Positions 18,523-28,797 of a stretch of DNA of 64,000 nucleotides are shown one piece after another. The position numbers and the translations under genes are program-made. Below the pieces are notes generated by a model that was not told where the DNA came from, made no database searches, and was given only the letters and a program-made list of their open reading frames with translations. The DNA is from Gallaecimonas pentaromativorans (lineage in GTDB: Bacteria; Pseudomonadota; Gammaproteobacteria; Enterobacterales; Gallaecimonadaceae), in NCBI RefSeq assembly GCF_003751625.1, contig NZ_RJUL01000008.1, positions 143,236 through 207,235 on the forward strand. The letters are read 5' to 3'. Numbering within the stretch: the stretch's first letter is position 1; every line of letters starts with the position of its first letter.

Positions 18523-21500
18523 ATGCACAGAGTCTCCCTCACCAACAGAGTGGCCTTGCTGGCAGTGGTCGCGGTTCTGGTTACCGGCATCTTGGTGCAA
18601 TGGCTGACTTTCTCCCAGATGGCCAGCGGCCTGACCAAAGAGCAGCAACAGCTGCTGCAATCGAAAACCCTCAACCTGCAACAAGCCATGGACAGCTACC
18701 GCGACGACGCCCAGTTGCTGGCGAGCCTGGGTGACGTCAAGCGCTGGTTGGCCCAATCCCCACGTGCACCGGCCCCGGCCTCCTTGGTGGATACTTTCGC
18801 CGAGATGATGGAATACACCCCGGATTACTTTCAGGTGCGGCTTCTGGATGGCAGCGGCCAGGAACTGCTGAAGGTAGAGCGCCAGGACAACGGCCGTATC
18901 CACCAAGTGACGGATGACTTGCTTCAAGACAAAAGCGACCGCGACTACATGATCAACAGCCAGGGCCTGGCCCCGGGCGAGCTCTATATCTCCCCCATGA
19001 ACCTCAACCAGGAATTTGGCCGCATCCAAATTCCCCATCTGCCCACGGTTCGCTTGCTGGCGCCGGTGGTAGACGATGCCGGCAAGCGCCTCGGTTTTGC
19101 CGCCCTCAATGTGGATTTTCGCTACGACCTCAACAGCTACCTGGTGGACGACCGTAACGAGTCCTACACCTATCTGCTCAATGAAAAAGGCCAGATATTG
19201 TTCTCGCCTCAGCCCAACGAGAGCTTTGCCTTTGAGTTGGGCCAAGATCTTCGCCTGCAGGACAAATTCCCGAGCCTGATGCACTCGGCCTTTACGCTCA
19301 CCGAGGATGACCGCCTGGACTTGCTGAGCAACATGGTGCACCAGGACGGGCGCTACTTTTTCATCAGCCCGGTCTACTACACCGCCAACGGCGAAGGCCG
19401 TTATTGGTTTGTGGTCAGGGCTCTGCCGCAGCATTTTTTGCTGGCCGATGCCCTGAAATTTCGCAATATCTTCCTGTTGCAGCTGCTGGCATTGGTGGTG
19501 CTGATGTTCCTGCTGCTGACCTTCGGTATCAGGCGACTGCTCTACCCATTACGGCTGCTGGGCCAGGCCACCTATCAGGTTGCCAGGGGCAACTATGGCG
19601 CGGCGCTGCCAGCAGCCAACTCCAAGGAGCTTCGGCGCCTGACCGACGATTTTACCCATATGCTCAACCGCCTCAAGGACAGGGAGATTGAGCTGACCCA
19701 GAACAAAGACCGCTTTGCCTTGTTTTTGTCGAAGGTGCCCTGCGAGGTGGCCATTTTTGATATGGGCATGCGCTATGTGGCGGCCAGCGATCAGTGGATC
19801 GCCAGCCACAGCTTGGATGCCCTGCATTACAAGGGCCGCAACCATTACGATGTTTTTGAGAGCGAGTCGGAGGAGTGGCGTAGCATCCATGCCCGCTCTT
19901 TGCGCGGCGAAAGCCAAAAACGTGATAGCGACAGCTTTATGGTGGGCGACCGGGTGCAGTGGCTGCGCTGGGAAGTGGTGCCTTGGTATGACGGCAGCGA
20001 TCGCCAGGGCGGCATCATCGTCTTTCAAGAGAACATCACGGAGCGGGTGGCCTTGGAGGCTGGCAAACAGGAAAGCGAACAGTTGCTGCGCGCCACCTTC
20101 GATAACGCTCCCGAAGGCATTGCACTGGTGGATACCGAGCTGAAATGGCAGCGGGTCAATCGGTGGTTGGCCAAGGTGCTGGGCAATAAGCCAGCCGCCT
20201 TGGAAGGCAAAAGCGTGGTGGCTATGGTCAGCCACGACAGCCGTGACCGGCTGCGGGCGGCGCTGATGTCCCTTAAAGAAGGCGGGGTCAAGCATCGCCA
20301 GATTGATCTGTGTTTCGAGTTTGAGCTTGACGACGATCTGCTGCTGGAAGCCCATATCGCGGCGGTGCGAGGCCGGGGTGGGCAGCTGCGCCATTATGTG
20401 TTCCAGATGCGCGATGTCACGGTGATCCGCCTGCTGCAACAGCAGCAGCAAAGCGTGTCGGAACGCTTGGACATGGCCACCAAGGCCGGGCGCATCGGTA
20501 TTTGGGAATACCAGGTTGAGACCGCAGAGCTGCACTGGGACGAGCTGATGTACAGCCTCTATCAACTGGAGCCGGAGAACGATAAAGAGTTGTTGAGCCG
20601 CTGGCGGGCCAGGGTGCATCACGACGACCTGCCGGATCTGCAAAAGCGCTTTGACGATACTCTCAAGCTGGGCTTGCCTCTCGATTCCCAGTTCCGGGTG
20701 CAACTGGACGATGGCGAGCTGCGCTTTATCCGCACCATGGCTCAGGCCATTCGTGACGAGCAGGGCAGGGTAGTGCGGGTGGTGGGCTGCAACTGGGATG
20801 TCAGCGAATTCAAGTTGGCCGAGCAGGCCCTGGCCGAAGAAAAAGAGCGCCTTAATGTCACCCTTGGCGCCATTGGCGATGCGGTGCTGTGCACCGATGC
20901 CCAGGGGCATATCACCTATCTCAACCATGTGGCCGAAGAGTTGCTGGCCTGGAGCAGTGGCGAGGCAATGGGCCGCAATGCAGAGCTGGTGTTCACCCTG
21001 TACGACGAGCATAGCGATCAGCTGCTGGATAACCCCATCCACCGCTGCCTGAGCCTTAACAGCCTGCAACACCCGGCTCAGGATGTGGTGATGGTCAACC
21101 GCCGTGGCAAGCGCTTTGACATCCTTTCCTCGGTGGCGCCGGTGCGAAGCCCCCAGGGCGCGGTTACCGGCACGGTGATGGTGTTCCAGGACATGACCCG
21201 CACCAAGTCGTTGCAGCGTGAGCTCAGCCACGCCGCCGCTCACGACGCCTTAACAGACCTTCTTAACCGCGCCCAGTTCGAGCAATGTGTCGAGCATTGC
21301 ATCGACAGGGTGCAGCGCTCCGGTAAATCGGCGCAGCTGTGCTTTTTTGACCTCGACAGCTTCAAGGTGCTAAACGACAGTGCTGGCCACAGCGCCGGTG
21401 ATGCGCTGCTTATCGAGCTGGGGCAGCTGTGGCGAAGCCTTATCCGCAGCGAGGAAGACACCCTGGCCCGGCTGGGGGGCGATGAATTTGGCTTGCTGTT

Positions 21501-22557
21501 GGAGCATTGCAGCCAGGAAAAGGCCAAGCAGATCGCCGAGCAGATGCTCGATGAGGCCCGCAAGCTCAACTTCCGCTGGGAAGGCCAGGATTACGACGTA
21601 ACTGCCTGTGTGGGCATTGCCAGCATTACCCCCGGCACCCAGTCACTGGCGGAGGTGATGTCCCATGCCGATGTGGCCTGTTATGCCGCCAAGGCCTCGG
21701 GCCGGGCCCGGGTCTGTATCTACAGCGGCGATGACATGGCGCAGATGAGCCATCAGGAGCTGATGATGGCCTCGCGGCTCAAGGCCGCCATCTCCCAGCA
21801 GCGCTTCTTGCTCTACAGCCAGCTTATTCAGCCCTTTGACGGTGAAGAGCGGATGGTGGAGCTGCTGCTGCGGCTGCGTTCAGACGACGGCGGCATCATC
21901 GGCCCCGGCGCCTTTATTCCGGCGGCAGAGCGCTACGATCTGATGGAGCAGCTCGACTTATGGGTGCTGGAGCAGGTGCTGGTCAAACAAGGGCCCAGTC
22001 TTGCCGAGGCGCCCATCGACTGCTTCTTCGTTAACCTCTCGGCCAATTCTCTTGGCAGCGAGCGTTTTGCCCACCACCTTTTGGAATGGCTCAACAACAG
22101 CCCCCTGGCGGCCCATCGCATCTGCTTTGAGATAACCGAAACCGCCCTTATCAACCAGATGTCCAACGCCATCCGCCTGGTGCAGCAGATCCGCTCCATC
22201 GGCGCCAAGGTGGCCATCGACGACTTCGGTTCGGGGCTCAGTTCTTTTGCCTATCTGCGCCACTTCCAGGTGGATTTCATCAAGATTGACGGCTGTTTTG
22301 TGCAAAACGCCGTCCAAAATCCCCTGGACAGGACCATCATCTCCTCGGTCAGCAACATCGCCCACCGGATGCAGGCTAAAAGCATTGCCGAATGGGTGGA
22401 GGACGATGTGACCGCCAACCTGATGCACAAGCTGGGGCTCGACTATGCCCAGGGCTATTTCTTCAGCCACCCGCAGCCTCTGGCCCAATTGCTGGCCCAA
22501 GAGGGCAAGGCCGAGCGGCCGGCGCCACAATACGGCAAATCAGGAGGCCTTAATTAG
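18523..22557 (+). CDS. Multi-PAS GGDEF/EAL membrane protein (c-di-GMP turnover)
   Basis: A 1344-residue sensor. Start ATG 18523 follows AAGGAAGG. Order: TM ~7-27; periplasmic double-CACHE-like domain ~30-310; TM ~314-338; HAMP ~340-395; four PAS-like modules (~400-510, 520-645, 650-765, 780-895); GGDEF ~925-1080; EAL ~1085-1330. GGDEFGLLLEH is intact at ~985. The product-inhibition RxxD is degenerate (SEED). The EAL motif reads ELL, but FEITETA, IDDFGSG, FIKIDG and QGYFFS remain, and AEWVED replaces the common AEGVE. Phosphodiesterase activity is likely; cyclase activity is possible. The periplasmic ligand is unknown. Confidence 0.92.
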   Translation: MHRVSLTNRVALLAVVAVLVTGILVQWLTFSQMASGLTKEQQQLLQSKTLNLQQAMDSYRDDAQLLASLGDVKRWLAQSPRAPAPASLVDTFAEMMEYTPDYFQVRLLDGSGQELLKVERQDNGRIHQVTDDLLQDKSDRDYMINSQGLAPGELYISPMNLNQEFGRIQIPHLPTVRLLAPVVDDAGKRLGFAALNVDFRYDLNSYLVDDRNESYTYLLNEKGQILFSPQPNESFAFELGQDLRLQDKFPSLMHSAFTLTEDDRLDLLSNMVHQDGRYFFISPVYYTANGEGRYWFVVRALPQHFLLADALKFRNIFLLQLLALVVLMFLLLTFGIRRLLYPLRLLGQATYQVARGNYGAALPAANSKELRRLTDDFTHMLNRLKDREIELTQNKDRFALFLSKVPCEVAIFDMGMRYVAASDQWIASHSLDALHYKGRNHYDVFESESEEWRSIHARSLRGESQKRDSDSFMVGDRVQWLRWEVVPWYDGSDRQGGIIVFQENITERVALEAGKQESEQLLRATFDNAPEGIALVDTELKWQRVNRWLAKVLGNKPAALEGKSVVAMVSHDSRDRLRAALMSLKEGGVKHRQIDLCFEFELDDDLLLEAHIAAVRGRGGQLRHYVFQMRDVTVIRLLQQQQQSVSERLDMATKAGRIGIWEYQVETAELHWDELMYSLYQLEPENDKELLSRWRARVHHDDLPDLQKRFDDTLKLGLPLDSQFRVQLDDGELRFIRTMAQAIRDEQGRVVRVVGCNWDVSEFKLAEQALAEEKERLNVTLGAIGDAVLCTDAQGHITYLNHVAEELLAWSSGEAMGRNAELVFTLYDEHSDQLLDNPIHRCLSLNSLQHPAQDVVMVNRRGKRFDILSSVAPVRSPQGAVTGTVMVFQDMTRTKSLQRELSHAAAHDALTDLLNRAQFEQCVEHCIDRVQRSGKSAQLCFFDLDSFKVLNDSAGHSAGDALLIELGQLWRSLIRSEEDTLARLGGDEFGLLLEHCSQEKAKQIAEQMLDEARKLNFRWEGQDYDVTACVGIASITPGTQSLAEVMSHADVACYAAKASGRARVCIYSGDDMAQMSHQELMMASRLKAAISQQRFLLYSQLIQPFDGEERMVELLLRLRSDDGGIIGPGAFIPAAERYDLMEQLDLWVLEQVLVKQGPSLAEAPIDCFFVNLSANSLGSERFAHHLLEWLNNSPLAAHRICFEITETALINQMSNAIRLVQQIRSIGAKVAIDDFGSGLSSFAYLRHFQVDFIKIDGCFVQNAVQNPLDRTIISSVSNIAHRMQAKSIAEWVEDDVTANLMHKLGLDYAQGYFFSHPQPLAQLLAQEGKAERPAPQYGKSGGLN

Positions 22558-23077
22558 CGGCTTTGAACTGCAGCTTGCCGTCGCCCACCGTCATGTTGAG
22601 AGGGATATGGGCAAAGGGGCTGCTGTCGGGGATGCGATACACCGGGTGGTTGTCGAGGTACTGGGTCAGCCATTTGCCCATGGCGCTGGTGTCGGGGCCC
22701 AAGCTGCCGCTGTAGCCGAGCAAGTCGGCCTTGGCGGCCAACAGCCGCACGTTACGTAGATAAACCGCTTTGCCTTCCAGTGACGGGGTGCCCTCCACCG
22801 ACAGGTGAATGGCCAGTGGCACCGCCTTGAATAGCCTGCTGAGAGCGGCTTCACCGCCAACATCTATCCGCGCTTTTTGGTCGGCCAGTTTGATATCCAG
22901 CTGGTCGATGTGGGTTTCTACGCCCAATTCCTTACCCAAATCCTGGCTCCAACCGTCCAGTTGCTGGTTGAGGCGGCTTTGCAGCTCGCTTTGGCTGATG
23001 CTAAAGCCGGTCAGGCTAGCAAGTTGGGCGCAGCCGGTCAGGGCCAGGGCGGCAAAGGCAATAATGCGTTTTTTCAT
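22550..23077 (-). CDS. DUF1439 lipoprotein (YceB-like)
   Basis: A 175-residue lipoprotein with signal IIAFAALALTGC (Cys at 16). The mature part begins with an amphipathic SQSELQSRLNQQLDGW helix and then a tubular lipid-binding-like fold typical of DUF1439 (YceB of E. coli). Its role is unknown; a lipid-binding function is only suggested by fold. It is convergent with the c-di-GMP protein and the two coding regions overlap by 8 bp, with no terminator between them. Confidence 0.88.
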   Translation of the reverse strand: MKKRIIAFAALALTGCAQLASLTGFSISQSELQSRLNQQLDGWSQDLGKELGVETHIDQLDIKLADQKARIDVGGEAALSRLFKAVPLAIHLSVEGTPSLEGKAVYLRNVRLLAAKADLLGYSGSLGPDTSAMGKWLTQYLDNHPVYRIPDSSPFAHIPLNMTVGDGKLQFKAAN

Positions 23078-23168
23078 AGGGGTATCTTTTGGTTGGCTTT
23101 TTAAAAGCTTACCAGCTCATTGCTGAACCGGTGGCGCCGGGTGGGGCTTTTCAGTAAAGGCTTTTTTA

Positions 23169-23195
23169 CTGGCCCGATGACTCTGGCAGGCAAGT
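23169..23195 (+). promoter_or_regulatory. Shared operator-like motif upstream of the alcohol dehydrogenase
   Basis: CTGGCCCGATGA, seven variable bases, AGGCAAGT. The same motif with the same spacing occurs at 25496-25522 upstream of the aldehyde dehydrogenase (23 of 27 bases identical). A weak -35-like TTGATG (23196-23201) directly follows, as expected for an AraC-type activator touching RNA polymerase. The AraC-family gene between the two targets is the obvious candidate binder. Binding is inferred. Confidence 0.7.
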
Positions 23196-23330
23196 TTGAT
23201 GGGCGCACTCTTCGTAGGGTTATTAGTGCAGCAAGGGCCTGCTCTTTGATCGAGATCCGGTTGCCATAAGGATCTTGAGCGCAGACTGGGCCCACTTCAT
23301 AACAGCCATCTTCCAATGAAGGAGCATGTC

Positions 23331-24503
23331 ATGGCTATCAAAGCACTTGCCGATCAAACCTTTGGATTTTTCATTCCCTGCGTCACCCTGATGGGGCTGG
23401 GCAGCGCCGCCGAAGTGGGCCCCAAGGCCCGTGAGCTGGGCGCGCGCCGGGCTCTTATCGTCACCGACGCTGGCCTGCACAAAATGGGGGTGTCGGACCA
23501 AATCGCCACCTTCCTCAAGGCCGCCGACGTGGATGCGGTTATCTTCCCTGGCGCCGAGCCTAACCCCACCGACACCAACGTCCACGATGGGGTTAAGGTC
23601 TACCAGGACAACGACTGCGACTTTATCGTCTCCCTCGGTGGCGGCAGTGCCCACGATTGCGCCAAGGGCATCGGCCTGGTGACAGCCGGTGGCGGCCATA
23701 TTCGCGATTACGAAGGGGTGGATAAGAGCACCGTGCCCATGACCCCCTTGATTGCTGTGAACACCACCGCCGGCACCGCCTCGGAGATGACCCGCTTTTG
23801 CATCATCACCAACACCGACACCCATGTGAAGATGGCCATTGTCGATTGGCGCTGCACTCCGCTGGTGGCCATTGACGACCCCAAACTGATGGTCGGTAAG
23901 CCGCCGGCCCTGACCGCCGCCACCGGCATGGACGCCCTGACTCACGCCATCGAGGCTTATGTGTCTACCGCCGCCAACCCCATCACCGATGCCTGCGCGG
24001 AAAAGGCCATTCGCCTCATCGCCAAATGGCTGCGCCCGGCGGTTGCCAACGGCCAGAACCTCGAGGCCCGCGACGCCATGTGTTACGCCCAGTACCTGGC
24101 GGGCATGGCCTTTAACAACGCTTCTTTGGGGTATGTGCACGCCATGGCGCACCAGTTGGGCGGCTTTTACAACCTGCCCCACGGGGTTTGTAACGCGGTA
24201 TTGTTGCCCCATGTGTGCGAGTTCAACCTGATTGCCTGCCCCGAGCGCTATGCTGACATCGCCGATTTCATGGGTCTCGATACCCTGGGCATGACCGTCA
24301 CCGAAGCGGCCGAGGCTGGTATTGGCGCCATTCGCGAGTTGGCAGCGGCCATCGGCATTCCTGCGAACCTCAGCGTCCTTGGGGTAAAAGAAGCCGACCT
24401 TGGGGTGATGTCCGAGAACGCCCAGAAAGACGCCTGCATGCTCACCAACCCGCGCCTTGCCACCCACGCCCAGGTGGTGGCGATCTTCCGGTCTGCCCTG
24501 TAA
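23331..24503 (+). CDS. Iron-containing (type III) alcohol dehydrogenase
   Basis: A 390-residue NAD-dependent enzyme close to Zymomonas AdhB and E. coli YiaY. The NAD-binding stretch is VSLGGGSAHDCAKG. Metal site residues lie in MDALTHAIEAY and in GYVHAMAHQLGGFYNLPHGVCN, with three His plus an Asp expected. TTAGTASEMTRFCIIT is also family-typical. It interconverts ethanol or other primary alcohols with aldehydes. Start ATG 23331 has AAGGAG at 23319. With the ExaC-like gene downstream, net oxidation alcohol to aldehyde to acid is likely. Confidence 0.94.
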   Translation: MAIKALADQTFGFFIPCVTLMGLGSAAEVGPKARELGARRALIVTDAGLHKMGVSDQIATFLKAADVDAVIFPGAEPNPTDTNVHDGVKVYQDNDCDFIVSLGGGSAHDCAKGIGLVTAGGGHIRDYEGVDKSTVPMTPLIAVNTTAGTASEMTRFCIITNTDTHVKMAIVDWRCTPLVAIDDPKLMVGKPPALTAATGMDALTHAIEAYVSTAANPITDACAEKAIRLIAKWLRPAVANGQNLEARDAMCYAQYLAGMAFNNASLGYVHAMAHQLGGFYNLPHGVCNAVLLPHVCEFNLIACPERYADIADFMGLDTLGMTVTEAAEAGIGAIRELAAAIGIPANLSVLGVKEADLGVMSENAQKDACMLTNPRLATHAQVVAIFRSAL

Positions 24504-24517
24504 GGGGTGCTGGCAAC

Positions 24518-24546
24518 AAAAAGCCCGCCAATCGGCGGGCTTTTTA
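24518..24546. terminator. Bidirectional terminator between adh and the AraC gene
   Basis: AAAAAGCCCGCC / GGCGGGCTTTTT with loop AATC. It serves both convergent genes; its T-run overlaps the AraC-family stop codon. Confidence 0.9.
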
Positions 24547-25443
24547 ATTGAGCTTTTGGCGATAGCGCCCCGGGGTGACCCCGGCGGCGGCCTTAAAGCG
24601 GCGGTTAAAGTGCGACAGGCTCTGGTAGCCCAGTTCAAAGGCGATTTCGGTCACGCTCATCTGGCCTTCAGTGAGCCAGCGCCGGGCCTGCTCGATACGC
24701 AGCTGCTGCAGATATTCCCCTGGGGTCTGGCCCAGCTCCTGTTTAAAAAGCCGGTAAAGCTGGGCCTTGGAGATACAAGCGGCCCGGCTTAGCAGGTCCA
24801 TGTCCAGGTGCTGGCTGGGGTCGTCTTTTAGTTGCTGCATGGCGGCCAGCAGGCCGTGGTGGATCTGCCCTTGTTCGACGGCGCTTAACAGCAGGTCACG
24901 GCTTTGCTGGCGCAGCAGGCGCATCACCAGTTCGGTCAGTTGCAGCTCGATAAGAATTTTTTGTTCTGCCACCGGTTCGATAAAGGTGCCTATCAAGCGT
25001 TCCAGCAGCCGCTGGGTTTCGCCGTTATGGCGGCAATGTACCGCCTTGGCCTGGTACTGGCAGGGGCCAAGAGTCGGGTCGCGCTGGTCGCTTAGCATCT
25101 GCGCCACCTGCTCGATACGGGCCGGGGTGATGTCGATGGCAAGGCAGGTGGTGGGAGTTTGCGGGCGGGCGTCGGGGAAATCTATCCACACCGGTTGGCC
25201 CGGCGCCAGCACAAAAGATTCGTGGGGTAAAAAAAGCTGCGGGCTGTCGCTGACGCCGTGCATGCTCTTGGTACCGCTGAGCATGGCGCAGTACAGCAGG
25301 TTCTCGGAACTGAGCGCCACCTGGCTGGCCGGCTCGTAGGTGTCGTAAATGGCCAGCTCGACTTGGGGGCCGTTGAAACAGAGCCGGTTTTCGACCGCTT
25401 CCTTTCGTCTTTTATCGCCGTGCAGTAATTCGAGCTTTTGCAT
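24544..25443 (-). CDS. AraC-family transcriptional regulator of the alcohol module
   Basis: A 299-residue regulator. The N-terminal ~180 residues match the AraC_N (PF06719-like) sensor type, with PASQVALSSENLLYCAMLSGTKSMHG. The C-terminal ~100 residues hold two helix-turn-helices, with LLSRAACISKAQLYRLFKQELG and the signature block from VTEIAFELGYQSLSHFNRRFKAAAGVTPGRYR. It lies between and divergent to its likely targets. Ligand could be an aldehyde or alcohol; this is inference from context. Confidence 0.92.
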   Translation of the reverse strand: MQKLELLHGDKRRKEAVENRLCFNGPQVELAIYDTYEPASQVALSSENLLYCAMLSGTKSMHGVSDSPQLFLPHESFVLAPGQPVWIDFPDARPQTPTTCLAIDITPARIEQVAQMLSDQRDPTLGPCQYQAKAVHCRHNGETQRLLERLIGTFIEPVAEQKILIELQLTELVMRLLRQQSRDLLLSAVEQGQIHHGLLAAMQQLKDDPSQHLDMDLLSRAACISKAQLYRLFKQELGQTPGEYLQQLRIEQARRWLTEGQMSVTEIAFELGYQSLSHFNRRFKAAAGVTPGRYRQKLN

Positions 25444-25495
25444 GAACGCAATTCCTCCGGTGGCACATCACCTTAACGTAAGCGTCTATCCTTAT

Positions 25496-25522
25496 CTGGC
25501 CCGATGAGTGTGTGAGGCAAGT
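25496..25522 (+). promoter_or_regulatory. Shared operator-like motif upstream of the aldehyde dehydrogenase
   Basis: Second copy of CTGGCCCGATGA-N7-AGGCAAGT, 77 bp before the ATG at 25599 and 53 bp before the divergent regulator start. A TTGCAA -35-like hexamer follows two bases after the motif, the same geometry as the first copy. Confidence 0.7.
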
Positions 25523-25598
25523 CTTTGCAACTCAGGGGCAAGTGTCCTTGGCAGTAGGCAGCCATAGTAACCGCAATACAACAACAGAGGAATGCAGC

Positions 25599-27116
25599 AT
25601 GATTTATGCTCAACCTGGTCAAGCTAACGCTGTGGTTAACTTTAAAGATCGTTACGAAAACTTCATCGGTGGCCAATGGCAGCCGCCGGTAGAAGGCCAG
25701 TACCTGGACAATCTCTCGCCGGTCAACGGCAACGTTTTTTGTAAGGTGCCCCGCTCCAGCGCGGCAGACGTAGACAAAGCCGTGGCTGCGGCCCACAAGG
25801 CGGCCGCCACCTGGACCAAAACCTCGGTCACCGAACGCTCCAACCTGCTGCTGCGCATTGCCGATCGCATCGAGCAAAATGTCGAGATGCTGGCCGTGGC
25901 CGAAACCTGGGACAACGGCAAGTCGGTCCGTGAAACCCTCAATGCCGACGTGCCGCTGGTGGTGGACCACTTCCGTTACTACGCCGGTTGTATCCGCGCC
26001 CAGGAAGGCAGCATCAGCGAGATTGACGAAAACACCGTGGCCTACCACTTCCATGAGCCGTTTGGGGTGGTGGGGCAGATCATTCCCTGGAACTTCCCGC
26101 TGCTGATGGCGGCCTGGAAGCTGGCGCCGGCGCTGGCGGCGGGTAACTGCGTGGTGCTCAAACCCGCCGAGCAGACCCCGGCCTCCATCTGTGTGCTGAT
26201 GGAAGTGATTGGCGATTTGCTGCCGCCCGGGGTGGTGAACATCGTCCACGGCCTTGGCGCCGAAGCCGGGGAAGCCCTTGGCACCCACACCGGCATTGCC
26301 AAAATCGCCTTTACCGGCTCCACCCCGGTGGGCTCGCGGATCATGGCCAACGCCGCCAAGCTTTTGATCCCCGCAACCCTCGAGCTGGGCGGAAAGTCCC
26401 CCAACATCTTCTTTGAAGACGTAATGGACCACGGCGATGCCTTCCTCGACAAATGCGTCGAGGGCCTGCTGATGACCTTCTTCAACCAAGGTGAGGTGTG
26501 TACCTGCCCGTCGCGAGCCCTTATTCAGGAGTCCATCTACGACCGCTTTATGGAGAAGGTAATGGCCCGCGCCAAAGGGCTGCGCCAGGGTAACCCGCTG
26601 GACACCGAGACCATGATTGGTGCCCAGGCCTCCAACCAGCAGCTGGAGAAAATTCTTTCCTACATGGATATCGGCCGCAGCGAAGGGGCCGAAGTGCTGA
26701 TGGGCGGCGCCAGGGCCACTGTGTCTGGCCTGGAATCAGGCTTTTATGTGCAGCCCACCATGCTCAAGGGCAACAACAGCATGCGGGTGTTCCAAGAAGA
26801 GATCTTCGGGCCGACCCTTGCCATTACCACCTTCAAGGACGAGGCCGAAGCGCTGGCCATTGCCAACGACACCAGCTTTGGCCTTGGCGCCGGGGTCTGG
26901 ACCCGCGACACCGCCCGTGCCTATCGCCTGGGCCGGGGTATTCAATCCGGCCGGGTTTGGACCAACTGCTACCACCTGTACCCGGCCCACGCCGCCTTCG
27001 GGGGCTACAAACGCTCCGGTATTGGCCGCGAAACCCACAAGATGATGCTGGACCACTACCAGCAGACCAAGTGCATCTTGATGAGTTACGACGAAAAGCC
27101 GCTGGGTTTGTTCTAA
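25599..27116 (+). CDS. exaC: NAD-dependent aldehyde dehydrogenase, ExaC type
   Basis: A 505-residue cytoplasmic enzyme. NAD fold and catalytic elements: [33 protein letters not shown], the catalytic Glu in [13 protein letters not shown], and the catalytic Cys in [11 protein letters not shown]. The double-Cys CTCPSR block is typical of ExaC/AldB acetaldehyde dehydrogenases. The family oxidises acetaldehyde to acetate in ethanol use. ATG 25599 has AGAGGAA upstream. It shares an operator-like motif with the alcohol dehydrogenase. Confidence 0.94.
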   Translation: MIYAQPGQANAVVNFKDRYENFIGGQWQPPVEGQYLDNLSPVNGNVFCKVPRSSAADVDKAVAAAHKAAATWTKTSVTERSNLLLRIADRIEQNVEMLAVAETWDNGKSVRETLNADVPLVVDHFRYYAGCIRAQEGSISEIDENTVAYHFHEPFGVVGQIIPWNFPLLMAAWKLAPALAAGNCVVLKPAEQTPASICVLMEVIGDLLPPGVVNIVHGLGAEAGEALGTHTGIAKIAFTGSTPVGSRIMANAAKLLIPATLELGGKSPNIFFEDVMDHGDAFLDKCVEGLLMTFFNQGEVCTCPSRALIQESIYDRFMEKVMARAKGLRQGNPLDTETMIGAQASNQQLEKILSYMDIGRSEGAEVLMGGARATVSGLESGFYVQPTMLKGNNSMRVFQEEIFGPTLAITTFKDEAEALAIANDTSFGLGAGVWTRDTARAYRLGRGIQSGRVWTNCYHLYPAHAAFGGYKRSGIGRETHKMMLDHYQQTKCILMSYDEKPLGLF

Positions 27117-27120
27117 CGCT

Positions 27121-27150
27121 AAAAAACGCCGCTGCTGCGGCGTTTTTCTT
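27121..27150 (+). terminator. Rho-independent terminator of exaC
   Basis: AAAACGCCGC / GCGGCGTTTT with loop TGCT and T-run. Confidence 0.92.
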
Positions 27151-28750
<1,600 letters not shown>

Positions 28751-28755
28751 TCAAA

Positions 28756-28788
28756 GCGGCCGGGTTTAGCCCGGCCCTGTTGTTTTTG
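28756..28788 (+). terminator. Attenuator-like hairpin between potF and potG
   Basis: GGCCGGG / CCCGGCC with loop TTTAG, then CTGTTGTTTTT. The T-run is interrupted, so partial termination is likely, giving more binding protein than membrane subunits. Confidence 0.6.
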
Positions 28789-28797
28789 GAGGTAGCA

